64,000 nucleotides of DNA, taken from the NCBI RefSeq assembly GCF_042665595.1, contig NZ_JBHTCT010000033.1:61652-125651 (forward strand). Reading direction: 5' to 3'. A model generated the notes under the pieces. The model worked only from the letters and a program-made list of their open reading frames with translations. It was not told where the DNA came from and ran no database searches. The DNA is from Bhargavaea changchunensis (GTDB taxonomy: Bacteria > Bacillota > Bacilli > Bacillales_A > Planococcaceae). Both the position numbers and the translations under genes were made by a program. This document shows, piece after piece, positions 50,969 through 60,150 of the stretch; the first letter of the stretch is position 1, and every line of letters starts with the position of its first letter.

Positions 50969-51538
50969 ATGCTGAATTTCAATATCCGCGGTGAAAACAT
51001 CGAGGTCACGCCCGCCATCCGCGAGTATACGGAAAAGAAAATCCAGAAACTCGAGCGGTACTTCACGGATGAGGTGAACGCGACGGCACATGTCAACCTG
51101 AAGGTGTACAACGACCGCCAGACAAAGGTTGAAGTGACGATCCCGATGAAGAACCTGACCCTCCGGGCGGAAGAACGGAACTCCGATATGTATGCGGCAA
51201 TCGATCTGATTAACGAAAAACTCGAGCGCCAGATCCGGAAGTACAAGACAAGGGTGAACCGCAAATTCCGTGAGCGGGAAGGTGTGGCTTCTTTCTTTGC
51301 CACTGTGACAGAAGGGAACGAAACGGCTGCTGCACAAGAGGAGAGCGACACGGAATTCGATGTTGTACGTACCAAACAATTCAGCCTCAAGCCGATGGAC
51401 CAAGAAGAGGCTATCCTCCAGATGAACATGCTGGGACATTCATTCTATATTTTCACGGATGCAGAATCTAACGGCACGAACATCGTGTATAAGCGAAAGG
51501 ATGGAAAATACGGCCTGATTGAAACTGAGGTCGAATAA
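50969..51538 (+). CDS. hpf: Ribosome hibernation promoting factor, long form
   Basis: It dimerises idle 70S ribosomes into 100S particles in stationary phase. The 189-residue protein has the N-terminal S30AE domain (NIRGENIEVTPAIREYTEKK) and the long-form C-terminal domain (FSLKPMDQEEAILQMNMLGH, FYIFTDAESNGTNIVYKRKD) that makes the dimer contact. Strong AAAGGAGGAG before the ATG. It lies after comFC, as in Bacillus. Confidence 0.97.
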   Translation: MLNFNIRGENIEVTPAIREYTEKKIQKLERYFTDEVNATAHVNLKVYNDRQTKVEVTIPMKNLTLRAEERNSDMYAAIDLINEKLERQIRKYKTRVNRKFREREGVASFFATVTEGNETAAAQEESDTEFDVVRTKQFSLKPMDQEEAILQMNMLGHSFYIFTDAESNGTNIVYKRKDGKYGLIETEVE

Positions 51539-51555
51539 CCTGCATTGGCTTACCA

Positions 51556-51584
51556 AGGCCCGCCTCTTCGGCGGGCCTCTTTTC
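51556..51584 (+). terminator. Terminator after hpf
   Basis: AGGCCCGCC (51556-51564) pairs with GGCGGGCCT (51570-51578), followed by CTTTTC. Confidence 0.88.
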
Positions 51585-51711
51585 GTTTGGGGCCGTGAAA
51601 GGGATCCCGGGGGGCTGGGAAAATATGAAGGCGGCGGGTATGAAAGCAGAAAGGATACCGGAAACTTTCAAAGTCCGACAGCGTCCGTGCGTATATGCCA
51701 CTCGTGTATGT

Positions 51712-51741
51712 TTGCAACGGGTGCATGGCGGGTGTTAAAAT
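51712..51741 (+). promoter_or_regulatory. Sigma-A promoter of secA
   Basis: TTGCAA (51712-51717), 18 bases, TAAAAT (51736-51741). Transcription would begin near 51748, 24 bases before the ATG. Confidence 0.65.
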
Positions 51742-51771
51742 GGACTTTGAGACTAGTTAGGAAGTGACGAC

Positions 51772-54282
51772 ATGCTAGGCGTTTTAAATAAAATGTTCGA
51801 CCCGAATAAACGGGATGTCAAGAAGCTTGAAAAGATTGCTGATGCTGTTGAATCCCATGCTACTGAAATGGAACTGCTGTCAGATGCCGAACTCCAGTCA
51901 AAAACTTTAGAATTTAAAAGCAGGATCGATTCAGGAGAGTCTCTTGATAAGATCCAGCCCGAAGCATTCGCCGTTGTCCGCGAGGCGGCAAAGCGCGTAA
52001 CCGGTATGTTCCCGTTCCGCGTCCAGATCATGGGTGCTGCTGCACTGCATGACGGGAATATCGCAGAAATGAAAACCGGTGAAGGGAAGACCCTTACCTC
52101 GACGATGGCTGTTTATTTGAATGCATTGGAAGGCAAGGGTGTCCACGTCGTGACGGTCAACGAATACCTTGCAAGCCGTGATGCATCCGAAATGGGACAG
52201 ATCTATGAGTTCCTCGGCCTTACGGTCGGCCTGAACCTGAACAGCATGGACAAAGATGAAAAGCGCGAAGCTTATCATGCGGATATCACGTATAGCACAA
52301 ATAACGAGCTTGGCTTCGACTACCTGCGCGACAACATGGTTCTCTACAAAGAAGAAAGAGTCCAGCGGCCGCTCCATTATGCCGTGATTGACGAAGTCGA
52401 CTCCATCCTGATCGATGAGGCGAGAACACCGCTGATCATCTCGGGCCAGGCCGAGAAAAATGCAAGGCTTTATATTCAGACAAATGCGTTCGTCCGCACG
52501 CTCAAGAAAGATGAGGACTACTCATACGATGAGCAGTCAAAGGGCGTCACGCTCACCGAGACGGGAATCGAGAAGGCCGAAAAGGCGTTCCAGATCGATA
52601 ACCTGTTCGATTTGACCCACGTCCGACTGAATCACGCGATCAACCAGTCGCTCAAGGCGCATGCGAGCATGCATAAAGATGTCGACTATGTCGTCGAAGA
52701 AGGCAAGGTCGTCATCGTCGACTCGTTCACAGGACGGCTGATGAAAGGCCGCCGCTACAGTGACGGCCTACACCAGGCGATCGAGGCGAAGGAAGCACTC
52801 GAGATCCAGAACGAATCGATGACCATGGCGACGATCACGTTCCAGAACCTGTTCCGGATGTACGACAAGCTGTCCGGCATGACCGGTACTGCCAAAACGG
52901 AAGAAGAGGAACTCCGCAACATCTACAACATGAATGTCATTGTCATCCCGACAAACAAACCGATTGTCCGGGACGACCGGCCGGATCTGATCTACGCGAC
53001 GACCGAGGGGAAATATAAAGCGGTCGCGGAAGAGATCAAGGAACGCCACGAGAAGGGCCAGCCGGTTCTTGTCGGCACGGTTGCGATTGAGACATCGGAG
53101 GTCATCTCCGCCTATCTCCGCAAATACGGCATTCCGCATAATGTACTGAACGCGAAAAACCACGAACGGGAAGCCGAAATCATCACGGAAGCCGGCAAGC
53201 GAGGCGCAGTCACCATTGCGACGAACATGGCGGGCCGCGGGACCGACATCAAGCTCGGCGAAGGCGTCCGTGAAACCGGCGGACTCGCTGTCATCGGTAC
53301 GGAAAGGCATGAATCGCGGCGGATTGACAATCAGCTTCGCGGTCGTTCAGGCCGTCAGGGAGATCCGGGCATCACACAGTTCTACCTGTCGCTTGAGGAT
53401 GACCTGATGCGCCGTTTCGGCTCTGACAACATGAAGAACATGATGTCCCGGCTCGGCATGGACGACAACCAGCCGATCCAGTCGAAAATGGTTTCCCGTG
53501 CGGTTGAATCCGCCCAGAAGCGGGTAGAGGGCAATAACTTCGACGCGCGGAAGCGCCTGCTCCAGTATGATGATGTCCTGCGCCAGCAGCGCGAAATCAT
53601 TTATAAGGAGCGCAACGATGTGCTCGAAACAGATGACATGCGCGAGCTCGTGGAATCGATGATCGACGATGTCATCGAACGCATGATCCCTGTGTATACA
53701 GCCGACGATAACAGCGAAAACTGGAACCTGAAAGGCCTGGAAGATTTCCTTGCCGCCAATCTGCTTCCTGAAGGGGCATTGACTATCTCCGACCTGAAAG
53801 GCAAAACACAGGCCGATGTCATCGCGATGGTGAAGGAAGCGGTGAGGAAGCGCTACGATGAGAAGGAAGAGGAAATGACTCCTGACAGGATGCGGGAATT
53901 CGAGAAAGTTGTCCTGCTCCGGTCCATCGACACCAAATGGATCGACCACATCGACGCTATGGATCAGCTTCGCCAGGGGATCCACCTCCGGGCATATGGC
54001 CAAAATGATCCTCTCCGCGAATACCAGAACGAAGGATTCCGGATGTTCGAAGACATGGTTGATGCGATCCGTGACGATGTTGCCAAGTATGCGATGAAGG
54101 CTGAAATCCGCCAGAATCTGCAGCGTGAAGAAGTCGCAAAGGGTGAGGCCGTCAATCCGAAAGAGGGCGGCGGCGAAGTCAAGAAAAAACCGATCCGCAA
54201 AAAAGTGATCGTCGGAAGAAATGATCCTTGCCCTTGCGGAAGCGGCAAGAAGTTCAAAAACTGCCACGGCAGCACGGCGTGA
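51772..54282 (+). CDS. secA: Preprotein translocase ATPase SecA
   Basis: The 836-residue motor that pushes unfolded proteins through SecYEG. Motifs: Walker A MKTGEGKTLTS near residue 102, DEVDSILIDEARTPL (helicase motif II), and IGTERHESRRIDNQLRGRSG (motif VI). The C-terminal zinc-binding CPCGSGKKFKNCHG is complete. A single SecA at this place next to prfB matches B. subtilis. Confidence 0.98.
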   Translation: MLGVLNKMFDPNKRDVKKLEKIADAVESHATEMELLSDAELQSKTLEFKSRIDSGESLDKIQPEAFAVVREAAKRVTGMFPFRVQIMGAAALHDGNIAEMKTGEGKTLTSTMAVYLNALEGKGVHVVTVNEYLASRDASEMGQIYEFLGLTVGLNLNSMDKDEKREAYHADITYSTNNELGFDYLRDNMVLYKEERVQRPLHYAVIDEVDSILIDEARTPLIISGQAEKNARLYIQTNAFVRTLKKDEDYSYDEQSKGVTLTETGIEKAEKAFQIDNLFDLTHVRLNHAINQSLKAHASMHKDVDYVVEEGKVVIVDSFTGRLMKGRRYSDGLHQAIEAKEALEIQNESMTMATITFQNLFRMYDKLSGMTGTAKTEEEELRNIYNMNVIVIPTNKPIVRDDRPDLIYATTEGKYKAVAEEIKERHEKGQPVLVGTVAIETSEVISAYLRKYGIPHNVLNAKNHEREAEIITEAGKRGAVTIATNMAGRGTDIKLGEGVRETGGLAVIGTERHESRRIDNQLRGRSGRQGDPGITQFYLSLEDDLMRRFGSDNMKNMMSRLGMDDNQPIQSKMVSRAVESAQKRVEGNNFDARKRLLQYDDVLRQQREIIYKERNDVLETDDMRELVESMIDDVIERMIPVYTADDNSENWNLKGLEDFLAANLLPEGALTISDLKGKTQADVIAMVKEAVRKRYDEKEEEMTPDRMREFEKVVLLRSIDTKWIDHIDAMDQLRQGIHLRAYGQNDPLREYQNEGFRMFEDMVDAIRDDVAKYAMKAEIRQNLQREEVAKGEAVNPKEGGGEVKKKPIRKKVIVGRNDPCPCGSGKKFKNCHGSTA

Positions 54283-54351
54283 CAGCCCGGACGGCAGACA
54301 GCCGTCCCGCATGATCTGAGTGCAGTCCGACATATTTAGGAGGAAATCATT

Positions 54352-55456
54352 ATGATGGAACTTGCTGACGCAAGAAATCAGCTCGATACTACAGCCGGGA
54401 AACTGGCGGGCTTCAGGGGGTCTCTTTGACTTAGAAAACAAAGAGGCACGGATCCAGGAACTCGACGAGCGCATGCTCGAGCCGGGGTTCTGGGACAATC
54501 AGGATGAAGCCCAGAAAGTCATCTCCGAGGCGAATGGCCTGAAAGACGTCGTGAACGAATACCGCCGTCTGGAAGAAACCCAGGAGAACCTTGAAATGAC
54601 ACTGGAACTGCTCCGGGAGGAAGATGACCCGGACCTCCACGAAGAACTTTCGGAAGAACTTCACTCGTTCGGCAAAGATCTGGAAGCATTCGAACTTGGG
54701 ATGCTATTGAGTGAGGAGTACGACAAAAATAATGCCATTCTCGAGCTTCATGCGGGCGCGGGCGGAACAGAGTCCCAGGACTGGGCATCGATGCTTCTCC
54801 GCATGTATACCCGCTGGGGAGAAAAGCGCGGTTACAAGGTGGAGACACTTGACTATCTGGCCGGTGATGAAGCGGGCGTCAAGTCGGTCACCATCAGCAT
54901 CAAGGGCCATAACGCCTACGGTTACCTGAAGGCCGAGAAAGGCGTGCACCGGCTTGTCCGGATATCGCCGTTTGATTCGTCTGGCCGTCGGCATACATCC
55001 TTCGTTTCGTGTGAAGTGATGCCGGAATTCGACAACGAAATCGAGCTGGACATCCGTACGGAAGACCTGAAAATCGATACGTACCGTTCAAGCGGTGCGG
55101 GCGGACAGCACGTCAACACGACCGACTCCGCAGTCCGGATCACGCACCTTCCGACCAATACGGTCGTCACCTGCCAATCCGAACGTTCACAGATCAAAAA
55201 CCGCGATCAGGCGATGAAGCTCCTGAAGGCAAAGCTTTATCAGCTGAAAATCGAGGAACAGGAAAAAGAACTCCTTGAAATCCGCGGTGAACAAAAGGAA
55301 ATCGGTTGGGGCAGCCAGATCCGCTCCTACGTATTCCACCCGTACTCGATGGTAAAAGACCATCGGACGGACACGGAAACAGGCAATGTGCAGAACGTCA
55401 TGGACGGCGACATCGATCTGTTCATCAACGCCTATCTGCGATCCCGGCTTTCCTGA
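54352..55456 (+). CDS. prfB: Peptide chain release factor 2, with programmed +1 frameshift
   Basis: RF2 ends translation at UGA and UAA. The reading frame starts at ATG 54352 with AGGAGG upstream, then reads 25 codons to CTT and an in-frame TGA at 54427-54429; a +1 slip at CTT-TGA-C continues as DLENKEARIQELDERM. AGGGGG lies a few bases before the shift site as internal Shine-Dalgarno. The joined product is 367 residues with SPFDSSG (SPF) and GAGGQHVNTTDSAVR (GGQ). The frameshift is the known autoregulation by RF2 level. Confidence 0.97.
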
Positions 55457-55463
55457 AATACAG

Positions 55464-55509
55464 AAAAAGATGGAGGCAGCACTTCAATGGTGCAGCTCCA
55501 TCTTTTTTT
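55464..55509 (+). terminator. Terminator after prfB
   Basis: AAAAAGATGGAG (55464-55475) pairs with CTCCATCTTTTT, enclosing a GCAC/GTGC pairing, followed by Ts. Confidence 0.88.
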
Positions 55510-55712
55510 GTGTCAAACTGTGCATGAACACACGGTTTTTGTGGATGCCGATGAAAAATCTTTTTGTCGTCAGATCTACAAAAACACAGTTATTTCCATC
55601 AAACTCATCCCTTTGTCATGAAAAGCCAGTAAGACTCGGCGTTTTATGTTTGAAAACGGGACGGTTTGGTATACTAATGGGGAACGCATGTAGAAACAGG
55701 AGGGATCAGAGA

Positions 55713-56078
55713 ATGAAAAAGAAACTCTTGGCAATGCTGTTCGGCTCTGCACTCATTCTGGGTGCCTGCGGCGGTGGAAATGATACAGCCGACGATGCGG
55801 CCGATACAGGAAATGACAACACAGCCACAGAAGAATCTGCAGGTGAGAACACAGCCGGTGTAGATCCTGAAAAGGTCGTGCAGCAGAAATGTATTTCCTG
55901 CCACGGTGAAAACCTCGAAGGTCAGGGGAATTTCCCTGCACTGAATGATGTCGGCTCCCGCCTGTCGGAAGATGAAATCCGCGATACCATTGCAAATGGT
56001 AAAGGCGCAATGCCTGGCGGCCTCATCGAAGGTGAAGAACTCGATGCCGTTGCGAAATGGCTCTCAGAAAAGAAATAA
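55713..56078 (+). CDS. cccB: Membrane-bound cytochrome c-551 lipoprotein
   Basis: A 121-residue exported cytochrome c. Signal peptide KKKLLAMLFGSALILGAC ends in the lipobox, giving a lipid anchor. The haem-binding CISCH follows a low-complexity linker; GAMPGG supplies the axial methionine. It carries electrons on the outer face of the membrane. CAGGAGGG precedes the ATG. Its place between prfB and ftsE matches Bacillus cccB. Confidence 0.92.
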   Translation: MKKKLLAMLFGSALILGACGGGNDTADDAADTGNDNTATEESAGENTAGVDPEKVVQQKCISCHGENLEGQGNFPALNDVGSRLSEDEIRDTIANGKGAMPGGLIEGEELDAVAKWLSEKK

Positions 56079-56086
56079 TCATGCTG

Positions 56087-56122
56087 CCGTTTTCCCGCTG
56101 AATCGGGGAAACGGTCTTTTTT
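56087..56122 (+). terminator. Terminator after cccB
   Basis: CCGTTTTCCC (56087-56096) pairs with GGGGAAACGG (56105-56114) with one mismatch, followed by T-rich bases. Confidence 0.85.
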
Positions 56123-56293
56123 TGTCATTTTTTTGATAGTTCGATCTCTTCTTGGTGCTTTCAGTTTACCCATTTTATACAGACATTACAAAAAAACTTC
56201 ATACTTCGTTGTCAAGCGACAAGAATCCAGTAATATCAACGATTTTCTGTAGTCAAAATGAAATATACTTGTAATAAAATAAGAGATTTAGAG

Positions 56294-56302
56294 TGTTATA
56301 AT
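56294..56302 (+). promoter_or_regulatory. Extended -10 promoter of the ftsEX operon
   Basis: TGTTATAAT (56294-56302) is an extended -10 box in an AT-rich spacer. The -35 is not clear. It lies about 45 bases before ftsE. Confidence 0.55.
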
Positions 56303-56353
56303 TAGCGTGCCGGAAAAATTTAGCCCGATTTAAGGGCGTAAGGTGATTTTTTA

Positions 56354-57043
56354 ATGATTAAAATGAAAGACGTTTACAAGAAATATACCAATGGTGTCGT
56401 TGCTGCGAACGGACTCAATGTCCAAATCGCTCCCGGGGAGTTTGTTTATGTCGTCGGGCCGAGCGGTGCAGGCAAATCGACATTCATCAAAATGATGTAT
56501 CGTGAAGAAAAACCGACTTCTGGAGAAATATATATCGACGGGACCAACCTGGCCACGCTGAAAAACAGGGAGGTTCCGTTTGTTCGGAGAAAACTCGGGG
56601 TTGTCTTCCAGGACTTCAAACTGCTGCCCAAGCTGACGGTGTACGAAAATGTCGCTTTTGCAATGGAGGTCATTGAGGCCCCGTCCGACACGATCCGCGA
56701 TCGGGTGACTGAAGTGCTCGACCTGGTCGGGCTAAAGGCCAAGGCCCGGATGCTGCCGACCGAATTGTCGGGAGGCGAGCAGCAGCGGGTGTCAATCGCC
56801 CGGTCGATCGTCAACCGTCCCAAAGTGGTGATTGCAGACGAGCCGACAGGCAATCTGGACCCGGAAACTTCATGGGACATCATGAATGTGTTCAGAGACA
56901 TCAATGAACAGCTCGGGACGACGATCGTCATGGCAACCCATAATAAGAATATCGTCAACCGGATCAGACACAGGGTCATCGCCATTGAGGGCGGGCTGAT
57001 TGTGCGGGATGAAGCGGAAGGAGTATACGGCTATGAAATTTAG
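56354..57043 (+). CDS. ftsE: Cell-division ABC ATPase FtsE
   Basis: A 229-residue ATPase of the FtsEX complex, which controls a peptidoglycan hydrolase from inside the membrane. It has VYVVGPSGAGKSTFIK (Walker A), ELSGGEQQRVSIARSI (signature) and VIADEPTGNLDPE (Walker B). AAGGTGATTTTTTA precedes the ATG. It overlaps ftsX by eleven bases. Confidence 0.97.
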   Translation: MIKMKDVYKKYTNGVVAANGLNVQIAPGEFVYVVGPSGAGKSTFIKMMYREEKPTSGEIYIDGTNLATLKNREVPFVRRKLGVVFQDFKLLPKLTVYENVAFAMEVIEAPSDTIRDRVTEVLDLVGLKAKARMLPTELSGGEQQRVSIARSIVNRPKVVIADEPTGNLDPETSWDIMNVFRDINEQLGTTIVMATHNKNIVNRIRHRVIAIEGGLIVRDEAEGVYGYEI

Positions 57044-57917
57044 GACCCTTCGCCGCCACTTCCGTGAAAGCTTCAAGACGCTCGGCCGGAACGGATGGAT
57101 GACCTTTGCATCCGTCAGTGCGGTCACGGTCACACTGCTTCTAGTAGGCGTGTTCGTGGCTATTATGCTGAACCTGAATAAAATTGCGGACGACCTTGAA
57201 CATGATGTTGAAATGAAAGTCTATGTTGAGCTTGCAGCAGATGAGGCCTCCACAACCGCTCTTGCAGAACAGATCAGAGAGACGCCCGGGGTAGCTGAAG
57301 TCATTTATTCAACCCGAGACCAGGAGTTGGAGAGGATGGTCCAGGACTTCGGTGAGGACCTGAAGCTTTATGAACAGAGCAACCCGCTGCGTGAAGCTTT
57401 TTATGTAAAGGCGACAGAACCTCAGCAGACGGCGAAAGTCGCACAGACGATTGATGAGTACCCGAACACCTATGAAGTGGTCTACGGGGAAGGAAAGATC
57501 GAAAAACTATTTGACTTCCTGAACTTCGGGCGGAATGCGGGACTGATCCTGATCCTCGCACTTCTCTTCACCGCGATGTTCCTCATCTCCAATACGATCC
57601 GCATCACCATTGTGGCGAGACAGACTGAAATTGGAATCATGAAGCTGGTCGGGGCTACGAATAGCTTTGTCAGAATCCCATTTGTTCTTGAAGGGATCTG
57701 GATGGGAATCCTCGGATCAATCATCCCGATCCTGGCCGTTGTATTCGGCTATCTCCAATTCTACGACTATGCGGAACCGAGGCTCCGGGGTGAAATGATC
57801 CAGATCCTGGCGCCTGTCCCGTTCCTCTATATAGTGACAGGCATACTGTTCTCGATGGGAGTTTTCATCGGTATATGGGGCAGCTTCATGTCGGTCCGCA
57901 AATTCCTGAAAGTATAA
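57033..57917 (+). CDS. ftsX: Cell-division ABC permease FtsX
   Basis: A 294-residue membrane protein with four helices and a large extracellular loop after helix 1 (VTLLLVGVFVAIMLNLNKIA). Other helices are NAGLILILALLFTAMFLISN, GIWMGILGSIIPILAVVFGY and FLYIVTGILFSMGVFIGIWG. ATG 57033 is chosen because GGAAGGAG lies nine bases upstream. It senses FtsE ATPase activity and activates the hydrolase encoded next. Confidence 0.96.
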   Translation: MKFRTLRRHFRESFKTLGRNGWMTFASVSAVTVTLLLVGVFVAIMLNLNKIADDLEHDVEMKVYVELAADEASTTALAEQIRETPGVAEVIYSTRDQELERMVQDFGEDLKLYEQSNPLREAFYVKATEPQQTAKVAQTIDEYPNTYEVVYGEGKIEKLFDFLNFGRNAGLILILALLFTAMFLISNTIRITIVARQTEIGIMKLVGATNSFVRIPFVLEGIWMGILGSIIPILAVVFGYLQFYDYAEPRLRGEMIQILAPVPFLYIVTGILFSMGVFIGIWGSFMSVRKFLKV

Positions 57918-57982
57918 TTTACGCATAAAGCAGCACGATCAGACAGATAGAAACGTAATGTCCTGAAAGGGGAAATGACAAG

Positions 57983-59371
57983 TTGAAGCAGTCTAAGCCA
58001 CTGATCGCCGCCGTGGCAGCCACGATGGCCCTGAGCTTTGGGCTCGGCACGACCGGCGCGTCGGCCAGCAAGCTCAATGATCTCCAGAACGAACAGCAGC
58101 AGATGGAACAAAAGAAAAACGAGCTGAACCAGGGAATCCAGGAGAAAGCATCCAATATAAAAGTGAATTCCGAGAAAATGGACAAGCTTCTTGCTCAGAT
58201 CAAAGACCTTCACGGAAAGATCGAGACCAAACAAAGTGAAATCGCCGAGATCGAGCAAGAGATCCAGGAGACAAAAGCAGAGATCGAAGCTCTCCGCGCC
58301 TCCATCAAAGATCTGGAACAGAAAATAGCAGATCGCGATGCCTTGCTTCGTGATCGTGTCCGTGCCATGCAGGTAACCGGCGGGTCTACGGGCTATATCG
58401 ATGTACTTTTGGGTGCAAGCAGCTTCTCCGATTTCATTGACCGGGTTTCAGCGGTCAATACGCTAAGAGAAGCTGACCGCCAGATCATCGCTGAACAAAA
58501 AGCGGACAAGGCGACTCTTGAAGACCAGAAACAGCAGGTCGAGGACAAGCTCGCCGCCCAAGAAGAAAACAAGAAAAAGCTTGAGGAAGCGAAAGCTGAA
58601 CTTGATCGCCAGAAAGCCGAACTCGATGGCCTGGTGACTCAACTTGAAGAGGAACAGGCACGTCTGCAGAAAGAGCAGGCCAACCTGGAGGCTGAGTACG
58701 AGGAAGTACACGAAGTCAGCCAAGAGCTTACCCAGAAGATTGTGGCTGAACAGGAACGTCTTGCTGAGATTGCCCGAAAAGCCGAAGAAGAGCGGAAGCG
58801 CAAGGAAGCTGAAGAACGCCGTAAGGCTGCAGCTGCCGCAGCGGCGCAGCAAGTAGAAAATAACCGGAAGGGTACGTCTTCTTCAGCTGGAAAGACTTCT
58901 TCTTCATCCGGAAAGACTTCTTCCCCATCGAGCTCTGTAAGCCAGACGAGCGCACCAGCCCCATCGGTATCCGGAGGCAATTGGACACGGCCAGCATCAG
59001 GCAGATTATCGTCGAATTATGGCTATCGTAATCTGAGCTGGGCATCGTCGAACCACGCAGGTGTGGACATCGCGAATTCCACCGGCACACCTGTCGTCTC
59101 GGCGGGTAACGGCGTTGTCTCATATACCGGCCAATTCGGAACGTATGGCAATGTCATCATGGTGACCCACCACATGGACGGAAAAACTTTCACGACGCTT
59201 TATGCACACCTGTCCTCCATCAATACGAGCAAAGGCCAGAAAGTCGGCAAAGGCCAGCTGATCGGCAAGATGGGCTCAACGGGACGTTCAAGCGGACCTC
59301 ACCTTCATTTTGAACTCCATATCGGATCGTACGGCAACCCGGTCAACCCGGCGAGTTACGTACCTCTATAA
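57983..59371 (+). CDS. FtsEX-associated murein hydrolase with coiled coil and M23 domain
   Basis: A 462-residue exported protein. Signal peptide ending GLGTTGASA is followed by about 250 residues of long coiled coil, a Ser/Pro linker (SSSAGKTSSSSGKTSSPSSS) and an M23 peptidase with NHAGVDIANSTG and GPHLHFELHIG, all zinc ligands intact. B. subtilis uses CwlO with an NlpC/P60 domain at this place; here the catalytic domain is M23, as in EnvC-like proteins but active. TTG start with GAAAGGGGAA upstream. It probably cuts cross-links during elongation under FtsEX control. Confidence 0.9.
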   Translation: MKQSKPLIAAVAATMALSFGLGTTGASASKLNDLQNEQQQMEQKKNELNQGIQEKASNIKVNSEKMDKLLAQIKDLHGKIETKQSEIAEIEQEIQETKAEIEALRASIKDLEQKIADRDALLRDRVRAMQVTGGSTGYIDVLLGASSFSDFIDRVSAVNTLREADRQIIAEQKADKATLEDQKQQVEDKLAAQEENKKKLEEAKAELDRQKAELDGLVTQLEEEQARLQKEQANLEAEYEEVHEVSQELTQKIVAEQERLAEIARKAEEERKRKEAEERRKAAAAAAAQQVENNRKGTSSSAGKTSSSSGKTSSPSSSVSQTSAPAPSVSGGNWTRPASGRLSSNYGYRNLSWASSNHAGVDIANSTGTPVVSAGNGVVSYTGQFGTYGNVIMVTHHMDGKTFTTLYAHLSSINTSKGQKVGKGQLIGKMGSTGRSSGPHLHFELHIGSYGNPVNPASYVPL

Positions 59372-59380
59372 GCATGAATA

Positions 59381-59411
59381 AAAATCCCGCCTTTCAAAAG
59401 GCGGGATTTTT
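59381..59411 (+). terminator. Terminator after the M23 gene
   Basis: AAAATCCCGCCTT (59381-59393) pairs with AAGGCGGGATTTT (59398-59410), followed by T. Confidence 0.92.
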
Positions 59412-59529
59412 ATGTTGCCGTGTCATAGAATGGACAAGAATCTGTTCCGGTCTTGTCTCGGAAGGTGGACGGCGTGGCGTCCCATCCTCTAATCTTGAAG
59501 ATGGAAAACATCCGGCTGGAGGCGCGCAC

Positions 59530-60150
59530 ATGCAAGTAACAGAAGCCATTACCATCTTTAAATTATCTGTGCCATCGTCCCATCTCTCTGCATTGGCTGC
59601 ACTGGCTGCAGCTTATATACTGCTACGGGTCATGTTTGGCAGCCGGCAGGCCGGGTTGTATGGGGATGCCGTGTTTTATTTTGTTTTGATCTGGAAAGGC
59701 AGCTATGTTCTGACTGACTTTGACAACTTCATGAAAGCTCCGCTGTCTCTTCTGTATTACAATGGCGGACTGACGGGAGCTCTGGCAGGTCTCCTGGCGG
59801 CCCTCTTCTTTCTTTGGAGGAAGGGCATGGCCGGAACTCCAGCCGTCCTCATGGCAGCCGTTGCTGTTCAAGGCGTCTATCAGACCATGATGGCGTTATT
59901 GAACGAAAATGGACGGATGGCGGAGGCAGTGACAGTGACTGTGTTCGGCATCCTGCTCTTTTTGACCGTTTCTCAGATAAATGGCTCTATCCTTTGGCAG
60001 AGGCAGCTGACTGTGTTGTTTTTGGCAGCCCATCTGATTGTGGCAACTTTTCAGCCTGACGGTTTTGGCGGTTTGCCGTTTGCCGCGACCGTTATCCTGA
60101 TTATTTATCAATTCATCTTTTTATCTGCAGGCAGGAGGAATAACTTATGA
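59530..60150 (+). CDS. Polytopic membrane protein coupled to a TlpA-like thioredoxin
   Basis: A 206-residue membrane protein of six or seven helices, for example HLSALAALAAAYILLRVMFG and GGLTGALAGLLAALFFLWRK. It has no cysteine at all, so it cannot itself relay thiol electrons like CcdA. A loose likeness to the Lgt-type fold was noticed but not relied on. GGAGGCG precedes the ATG. The stop overlaps the thioredoxin start by four bases (ATGA), indicating a shared complex or pathway. Function unknown. Confidence 0.72.
   Translation: MQVTEAITIFKLSVPSSHLSALAALAAAYILLRVMFGSRQAGLYGDAVFYFVLIWKGSYVLTDFDNFMKAPLSLLYYNGGLTGALAGLLAALFFLWRKGMAGTPAVLMAAVAVQGVYQTMMALLNENGRMAEAVTVTVFGILLFLTVSQINGSILWQRQLTVLFLAAHLIVATFQPDGFGGLPFAATVILIIYQFIFLSAGRRNNL

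Noticed and set aside
54298..54420. prfB as a frameshifted pseudogene
   Set aside because: The in-frame TGA is at the conserved CTT-TGA-C slip site with upstream AGGGGG, so it is regulation and not decay.
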